A stretch of DNA of 8,762 nt, taken from the NCBI GenBank assembly GCA_007134165.1, contig SLLJ01000107.1:1-8762 (forward strand), in the 5' to 3' direction. The translations under genes were made by a program, and so were the position numbers. Of the stretch, positions 5,094 through 8,762 are shown piece by piece. Position 1 is the first letter of the stretch; every line of letters starts with the position of its first letter. The DNA comes from Nitriliruptoraceae bacterium (GTDB lineage: Bacteria > Actinomycetota > Nitriliruptoria > Nitriliruptorales > Nitriliruptoraceae). The notes beneath the pieces were generated by a model. The model saw nothing but the letters and a program-made list of their open reading frames with translations, was not told where the DNA came from and did not search any database.

Positions 5094-6929
5094 ATGGCAG
5101 GTCTGGGGACGATCCTGGTGGACAACGGGGTGCTCACCCCCGAACAGCTCGACGGTGCGCAGCAGCACCTCGCTGAGCACGGCGGCAGTCTTGCGCGCAC
5201 CCTGGTGGCCAAGGAGTTGGCCAACGAAGCGCAGCTGGTCGAGGCGATGGCCACGTCCATCGGCATGGACTACGCGGACGTCAGTGGACCGAGCGTCGAC
5301 AAGACCGTGGCGTGCATGCTTCCCGCCGAGCTCGCGCACGCGCTCACCGCGTTGCCGGTGCGTCTCGATGCCGACGACACGGTGGTCGTCGCGGTCGCCG
5401 AGCCGGTCGCGGACGACGCCGTGCGCCAGCGGCTGCAGGATGAGCTCGGCCTGCCGGTCACCTTCGCACTGGCTCCTCGCAAGGCATTGATCGAAGCGAT
5501 CGCCGCGCACTGCGGCGCCTCGGCCCGTGCCGCCGCCCCGCACGCCGCCCCCGGCGCCGCTGCGTCAGGCGAATCTGGGCCGATGTTCCCTGCGCCTCCG
5601 CCGGCCCCGCCACCGACCCAGGCCGACCAGACGCTGCGGTCCGTGCCGCCTGTCGCGCCTGCGCCTCCCGGCTCCCGGCCAGCCGCTCCTGCGCCCCCCG
5701 GCGTCGGGCCTGCCGCTCCCGCGCCTCCCGGCTCCCGGCCCGCCACTCCCCGGCCCACCGCCGCGCCTCCGGTCGCCTCCGCCGCCGAGGTGGAGGACGC
5801 TATGGCCGAGGTGGCCGCCGGGTCGTCGGGCTTCGGTGGCACCGTCATGCGTGAAGAGACTCCCGAGATCGACCTCGACGAACTGCTGCTGCAGTTGGTC
5901 TCCGGAGGCGGCTCCGACCTGCACCTCACCGCTGGGATCCCGCCGGCGTTCCGTGTCAACGGTGACCTGCAGCAGGTTCCCGACTACCCGGTCCTCAAGC
6001 CCGACGACCTGCGCAAGATGCTGTACGCCATCATGACCCAGAAGCACCGGGAGCGCTTCGAGAACGAACTCGAACTCGACATGTCGTACTCGATCCCCGG
6101 CAAGGCCCGCTTCCGGGTCAACGTCTTCCAGCAGCGCGACGCCGTCGGTTCGGTCATGCGGGTCATCCCCTACGAGATCCTGCCGTTGGAGAGACTCGGC
6201 ATCCCCGAGCAGGTCAACAACTTCGCCTACCTGCCGCGTGGGTTCGTGCTGGTCACCGGCCCCACCGGGTCGGGCAAGTCGACCACGCTCGCCTCGATCC
6301 TCGACCTGGTCAACCGCAACCGCCCCGTGCACATCATGACCGTGGAGGACCCCATCGAGTTCCTCCACGCCCACAAGCGCGCGGTGGTCAACCAGCGCGA
6401 GGTCGGTACCGACACCCACGGCTTCGCCCCGGCCCTCAAGCACGTGCTGCGCCAGGATCCGGATGTCATCCTCGTCGGCGAGATGCGCGACCTCGAGACC
6501 ATCCAGATCGCACTGACTGCGGCGGAGACCGGGCACCTGGTCTTCGGCACCCTGCACACTCAGGACGCTCCGCAGACCATTGATCGGATCATCGACGTCT
6601 TCCCGCCCGACCAGCAGGAGCAGATCCGGGTCATGCTCTCTGGCGCGCTCAAGGGCGTGGTGTCCCAGACGCTGCTCAAGACCACGGACGGCAAGGGTCG
6701 GATCGCGGCCTGTGAGGTCATGATCGCCACCTCCGGCATCAAGAACCTCATCCGTGAGGGCAAGACCCACCAGGTGTACTCCTCGATCCAGGCCGGCGCC
6801 CAGCACGGCATGATCGCCATGGACCAGTCGTTGGCCAAGCTCGTGAAGGCCGGCAAGGTCACCTACGACGCCGCGCTCGAGAAGGCCAACGACGCCAACG
6901 AGTTCAACCGCCTGGTCGGTCGGGCATAG
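5094..6929 (+). CDS. pilT: PilT retraction ATPase with extra N-terminal MshEN-like domain
   Basis: At 611 residues it is far longer than ordinary PilT (about 350). ATG 5094 follows AGGAGGG with seven bases between. Residues 1-145 are a GspE/MshEN-type domain whose start (GLGTILVDNGVL) parallels that of PilB. Residues 146-250 are a proline/alanine-rich linker with three 10-residue repeats (190-219). The PilT core starts at about 258 (EIDLDELLLQL): GGSDLHLTAG, Walker A GPTGSGKST (389-397), Walker B-like RQDPDVILVGE (453-463), His box LHT (H488) and the PilT signature GIKNLIREGK (548-557). No tetracysteine is present, which separates it from PilB. It should depolymerise the pilus using PilC as platform. 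In the second MshEN repeat both glycines and the glutamine are changed (A34, E41, S55), so c-di-GMP binding by this domain is unlikely; it may serve in docking or sensing something else. The PilT assignment is firm; the role of the N-terminal part is open. Confidence 0.94.
   Translation: MAGLGTILVDNGVLTPEQLDGAQQHLAEHGGSLARTLVAKELANEAQLVEAMATSIGMDYADVSGPSVDKTVACMLPAELAHALTALPVRLDADDTVVVAVAEPVADDAVRQRLQDELGLPVTFALAPRKALIEAIAAHCGASARAAAPHAAPGAAASGESGPMFPAPPPAPPPTQADQTLRSVPPVAPAPPGSRPAAPAPPGVGPAAPAPPGSRPATPRPTAAPPVASAAEVEDAMAEVAAGSSGFGGTVMREETPEIDLDELLLQLVSGGGSDLHLTAGIPPAFRVNGDLQQVPDYPVLKPDDLRKMLYAIMTQKHRERFENELELDMSYSIPGKARFRVNVFQQRDAVGSVMRVIPYEILPLERLGIPEQVNNFAYLPRGFVLVTGPTGSGKSTTLASILDLVNRNRPVHIMTVEDPIEFLHAHKRAVVNQREVGTDTHGFAPALKHVLRQDPDVILVGEMRDLETIQIALTAAETGHLVFGTLHTQDAPQTIDRIIDVFPPDQQEQIRVMLSGALKGVVSQTLLKTTDGKGRIAACEVMIATSGIKNLIREGKTHQVYSSIQAGAQHGMIAMDQSLAKLVKAGKVTYDAALEKANDANEFNRLVGRA
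5661..5750 (+). repeat. Three tandem 30-base repeats in the PilT linker
   Basis: Three consecutive 30-base units (5661-5690, 5691-5720, 5721-5750) encode APPG-(SR or VG)-PA-(A or T)-P. Units one and three are nearly identical; unit two differs in the middle. They sit in the flexible linker between the MshEN-like domain and the PilT core, so copy number could vary between strains without breaking the frame. Confidence 0.8.
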
Positions 6930-6940
6930 GAGCTGTCAGC

Positions 6941-8176
6941 ATGGCCACCGCCACGATGCACGAGTTCGACTACCAGGTCCGCGACCGGCAGGGAAAGCTG
7001 GTCACCGGCCGGCTCGAGGCCGAGTCCTCCGAGCAGGTCGCCAGCAAGCTCAAGTCGATGGGCTACGCGCCGCTGTCCATCGACGAAGTCAAGACCTCCG
7101 GGATGAACCAGGAGATCGCGATCCCCGGCTTCGGTCGGGTCAAGCTCAAGGACCTCGCGGTCTTCTCGCGCCAGTTCTCCACCATGATCAACTCCGGACT
7201 CTCGCTGATCCGGGCGCTGACCATCCTGCATGAGCAGACCGAGAACAAGCAGCTCATGGAGGCGATCGATCAGATCCGCCAGGACGTGGAGGCCGGCGGC
7301 AGCCTGTCACAGGCGATGGCCAAGCACGGCAAGATCTTCCCGCCGCTGTTCATCGCGATGGTGCGTGCCGGTGAGGCCGCCGGGATGCTCGACGAGGTAC
7401 TGCTGCGCATCGCGGAGATGATCGAGAAGGATGTCGCGCTGCGCGCCAAGATCAAGTCGGCGATGACCTACCCCGTCATCGTGTTCGTCCTCGCGGTTGT
7501 GCTGTCCGGTGTCATGCTCGTGTTCATCGTGCCCACCTTCGCGCAGATGTTCGACGATCTCGGCGGCGAACTGCCGCTGATGACCCGCATCCTGGTGTCG
7601 ATGTCCAACTTCGTCGCGTCCTGGAGCGGACTGATCACCTTCGTCGTGCTACCCATCGGGATCGTCATGGCCGCACGTGCGGTCAAGGCCAATCCGAAGG
7701 GCCGCTACGCGCTCGACGCGATGAAGCTCAAACTGCCCGTCTTCGGCCCGCTGTTCCACAAGATCGCGCTGTCGCGCTTCGCCCGCAACCTCGCCACCCT
7801 GCTGGCCTCGGGCGTCCCGATCCTCCAAGCACTCGAGATCACCGCCGACACGGTCAACAACGGCCTCATAGGCGACGCCGTGCGTGACGTCCAGACCTCG
7901 GTGCGCGAGGGTGAGTCCATCGCCCGCCCGCTCGCCGTCCACGAGGTCTTCCCCCCCATGGTCGTGCAGATGATCGCGGTCGGCGAGGAGACCGGGAACG
8001 TCGACGGCATGCTCGGCAAGGTCGCCGACTTCTACGACACCGAGATCGAGTCAGCGACCGAGTCACTCACCGCCATGATGGAGCCGCTGATGATCGGGAT
8101 CATCGGCGGGATCGTCGGCGGCATGGTCATCGCGCTGTACCTGCCGATGTTCCAGGTCTTCGACCTCATCGAATAG
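6941..8176 (+). CDS. pilC: PilC, type IV pilus inner-membrane platform protein (GspF family)
   Basis: A 411-residue polytopic membrane protein that carries the pilin polymerisation site and transmits motor movement. ATG 6941 uses AGGAG (6928-6932), which overlaps the pilT stop codon. A short N-terminal domain (8-50, FDYQVRDRQGKLVTGRLEAES) precedes two GspF (T2SSF) domains at about 73-196 (FSRQFSTMINSGLSLIRAL...MVRAGEAAGMLDE) and 277-400 (LSRFARNLATLLASGVPILQ...MIAVGEETGNVD). Both repeats carry the expected GE motif (144-145 and 348-349). Transmembrane segments are seen at about 177-199, 226-246 and 380-402, the normal three for the family. Eleven bases separate it from pilT, so it belongs to the same operon, and it is the last gene before the long spacer. 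Nothing is truncated or unusual. Confidence 0.95.
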   Translation: MATATMHEFDYQVRDRQGKLVTGRLEAESSEQVASKLKSMGYAPLSIDEVKTSGMNQEIAIPGFGRVKLKDLAVFSRQFSTMINSGLSLIRALTILHEQTENKQLMEAIDQIRQDVEAGGSLSQAMAKHGKIFPPLFIAMVRAGEAAGMLDEVLLRIAEMIEKDVALRAKIKSAMTYPVIVFVLAVVLSGVMLVFIVPTFAQMFDDLGGELPLMTRILVSMSNFVASWSGLITFVVLPIGIVMAARAVKANPKGRYALDAMKLKLPVFGPLFHKIALSRFARNLATLLASGVPILQALEITADTVNNGLIGDAVRDVQTSVREGESIARPLAVHEVFPPMVVQMIAVGEETGNVDGMLGKVADFYDTEIESATESLTAMMEPLMIGIIGGIVGGMVIALYLPMFQVFDLIE

Positions 8177-8249
8177 GACCAGGGCAGGCGGCGTGAGGCC
8201 CTACGGCGATGCTCGGGGCCCGCAGAAGGCCGTCGACGGGGGCGTTGAA

Positions 8250-8287
8250 ACGACCACGGGTGGGACCAGAGTCCCGACCGTGGTCGT
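8250..8287 (+). terminator. Strong hairpin after pilC, likely operon terminator
   Basis: ACGACCACGG (8250-8259) pairs perfectly with CCGTGGTCGT (8278-8287); inside, GGGAC (8262-8266) pairs with GTCCC (8271-8275) around a CAGA loop. The two stems are joined by a 2x2 internal loop (GT/GA), giving 15 Watson-Crick pairs. No T-run follows, which is common for actinobacterial terminators but also fits an RNA-processing or stabilising hairpin protecting the 3' end of the pilC message. It lies upstream of the pilA promoter candidate and would separate pilA from the motor operon. Confidence 0.55.
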
Positions 8288-8327
8288 GCGGTGAGCAACT
8301 GGCCAGAGAAAAAGTCACAACTCATCC

Positions 8328-8355
8328 TAAAGCCTGTGCCAACCGACGCCGATGT
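8328..8355 (+). promoter_or_regulatory. Candidate sigma-WhiG/FliA-type promoter for pilA
   Basis: TAAA (8328-8331), 16 bases, then GCCGATGT (8348-8355). The sigma28/WhiG consensus, from memory, is TAAA-N15/16-GCCGATAA, so four of four and six of eight positions match, and the -35 extension TAAAGCCT resembles the E. coli FliA form TAAAGTTT. It lies in the only long gap of the locus, after the terminator-like hairpin and about 210 bases ahead of pilA. In Rubrobacter radiotolerans the WhiG-RsiG-c-di-GMP switch controls type IV pilus expression, which makes the match plausible. No experiment or genome-wide check was available. Confidence 0.5.
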
Positions 8356-8408
8356 CAGGGGTGACAGGCAACCGTCGGGACCGGCGACAGACCGCCCAAG
8401 CAGGTGGT

Positions 8409-8449
8409 AGGTCGATCACCACGAACCCAACATCATCAAGTGGTGACCT
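8409..8449 (+). other. Bulged stem-loop in pilA leader
   Basis: AGGT (8409-8412) and CACCAC (8417-8422) together pair with GTGGTGACCT (8440-8449), leaving CGAT as a four-base bulge and a 17-base loop. An alternative pairing of CAGGT (8401-8405) with ACCTG (8446-8450) competes for the same 3' arm, which could allow two states. Confidence 0.35.
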
Positions 8450-8458
8450 GCCCGGAAC

Positions 8459-8492
8459 GATGGACAACGCAGTACCTGCGGGCTCCACCATC
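8459..8492 (+). other. Two-tier stem-loop in pilA leader
   Basis: GATGG (8459-8463) pairs with CCATC (8488-8492); inside it CGCAG (8468-8472) pairs with CTGCG (8476-8480) around a three-base loop, with an asymmetric internal loop between the two stems. It is part of the leader; function unknown. Confidence 0.3.
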
Positions 8493-8515
8493 CTGGCGGG
8501 CCCGGGAACGACAAA

Positions 8516-8537
8516 CCCGTGGCTCCTGTCACACGGG
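8516..8537 (+). other. Hairpin close to the pilA ribosome site
   Basis: CCCGTG (8516-8521) pairs perfectly with CACGGG (8532-8537) around a 10-base loop, 18 bases before the GGAG ribosome site (8556-8559). It could protect the 5' end of the pilin message or influence translation. Confidence 0.35.
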
Positions 8538-8565
8538 ACTCCATCGCACTCATACGGAGCATGAC

Positions 8566-8762
8566 ATGGGACGCAAGATCGAACAGGCCCGTCAGGAAGA
8601 GGGCTTCACACTCATCGAGCTGCTGGTCGTCGTGATCATCATCGGCATCCTGGCAGCCATCGCCATCCCCGTCTTCCTCAACCAGCGGGAGCGCGCGTGG
8701 CAGTCGGCCGTCGAGTCCGACCTGCGCAACGCCGCGATCGAGATCGAGACCGCCTACACGGC
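8566..8762 (+). CDS. pilA: PilA, type IV major pilin, 3' part off the right edge
   Basis: 65 codons are visible before the window ends. ATG 8566 has GGAG (8556-8559) six bases upstream; another ATG at 8561 is in a different frame and gives no pilin. The protein begins with a 13-residue charged leader (MGRKIEQARQEEG) ending in the prepilin peptidase site G13/F14, followed by FTLIE with the invariant Glu at mature position 5 (E18), the hydrophobic helix LLVVVIIIGILAAIAI and the classic Pro at mature position 22 (P35). The continuation FLNQRERAWQSAVESDLRNAA is typical of actinobacterial pilins. PilD would process it and PilB/PilC assemble it; no prepilin peptidase or pilMNO genes are in this window. 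Placement downstream of the motors, with its own spacer and promoter candidate, suggests separate and stronger expression. Whether it is the major pilin or a minor one cannot be settled from the N-terminus alone. Confidence 0.93.
   Translation, partial: MGRKIEQARQEEGFTLIELLVVVIIIGILAAIAIPVFLNQRERAWQSAVESDLRNAAIEIETAYT

Larger units (their letters stand above)
8177..8565 (+). other. Non-coding spacer and probable leader upstream of pilA
   Basis: This 389-base region separates pilC from pilA. It holds a strong hairpin (8250-8287), a short A-rich stretch at 8306-8331 that stands out against the GC-rich surroundings, a candidate WhiG-type promoter (8328-8355) and several smaller stem-loops down to the pilA ribosome site. 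A 70-codon frame at 8352-8564 is present but has clearly more A/T at third positions than the real genes and no ribosome site, so the region is treated as non-coding. If transcription starts near 8362, the pilA leader is about 200 bases. Confidence 0.6.

Noticed and set aside
3056..5266. 736-codon minus-strand frame opposite pilB
   Set aside because: Long antisense frames are usual in GC-rich genomes. The product is His/Asp/Val-rich without recognisable motifs, while pilB on the other strand is unmistakable.
5565..6806. 413-codon minus-strand frame opposite pilT
   Set aside because: Antisense shadow; no ribosome site or domain, and glycine-rich only where the Pro-rich linker is read backwards.
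8356..8425. Resemblance of part of the pilA leader to a c-di-GMP-I (GEMM) riboswitch (ACAGGCAACC and GGTAGG-like pieces)
   Set aside because: The expected P1b stem with GNRA loop, the GACGCAAAG-type core and the tetraloop receptor could not be found. The similarity is a few short words only; an Rfam scan would settle it.
8561..8563. Alternative pilA start at ATG 8561
   Set aside because: It is in another frame and yields no prepilin leader; ATG 8566 has proper spacing and gives a perfect type IV pilin N-terminus.
8352..8564. 70-codon frame ending one base before pilA, a possible leader peptide
   Set aside because: No Shine-Dalgarno site, third-position GC much lower than in the real genes, and its ATG lies inside the promoter -10 candidate. 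Coupling to pilA cannot be excluded but is not supported.
1..8762. tRNA or rRNA genes, insertion sequences, CRISPR arrays
   Set aside because: None seen. All coding capacity is accounted for by the listed genes, and the only tandem repeat is the short one inside pilT.

Overview
The window is a GC-rich chromosomal segment, probably from an actinomycete (Actinomycetota). The clues are the strong G/C preference at third codon positions, a Roadblock/LC7 protein paired with a small GTPase as in actinobacterial conservons, a secreted protein resembling DUF6351, and a pilin N-terminus of the actinobacterial FTLIE...FLNQR type. The exact genus cannot be read from the sequence.

Layout: positions 1-895 carry the 5' part of a minus-strand gene for a secreted protein that runs off the left edge. 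A 312-base divergent spacer follows. The plus strand then holds a compact type IV pilus locus: a Roadblock/LC7 protein (1208-1669), a DUF4388 (PatA N-terminal-like) protein (1752-2774), a small Ras-like GTPase (2775-3362), the PilB extension ATPase (3359-5026), a PilT retraction ATPase with an extra N-terminal GspE/MshEN-like domain (5094-6929) and the PilC platform protein (6941-8176). A 389-base non-coding spacer contains a strong hairpin and several smaller ones. Last comes the start of the major pilin gene pilA (8566 to the right edge).

How the genes work together: PilB and PilT are opposing motors acting on the PilC membrane platform to polymerise and depolymerise PilA. The Roadblock/GTPase pair resembles MglB/MglA and CvnB/CvnD and is translationally chained to pilB, which suggests a GTPase switch acting on the motors. 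PilB keeps a fairly good MshEN c-di-GMP-type motif; the PilT copy is degraded.

The most interesting signal is a candidate sigma-WhiG/FliA-type promoter upstream of pilA (TAAA-N16-GCCGATGT, 8328-8355). A weaker look-alike with the same spacing lies upstream of the Roadblock gene (TCAA-N16-GTCGATCC, 1112-1139). WhiG is held by the c-di-GMP-dependent anti-sigma RsiG in actinobacteria, so c-di-GMP could control this locus both at transcription and at the motor. This is a hypothesis from motif matches only.
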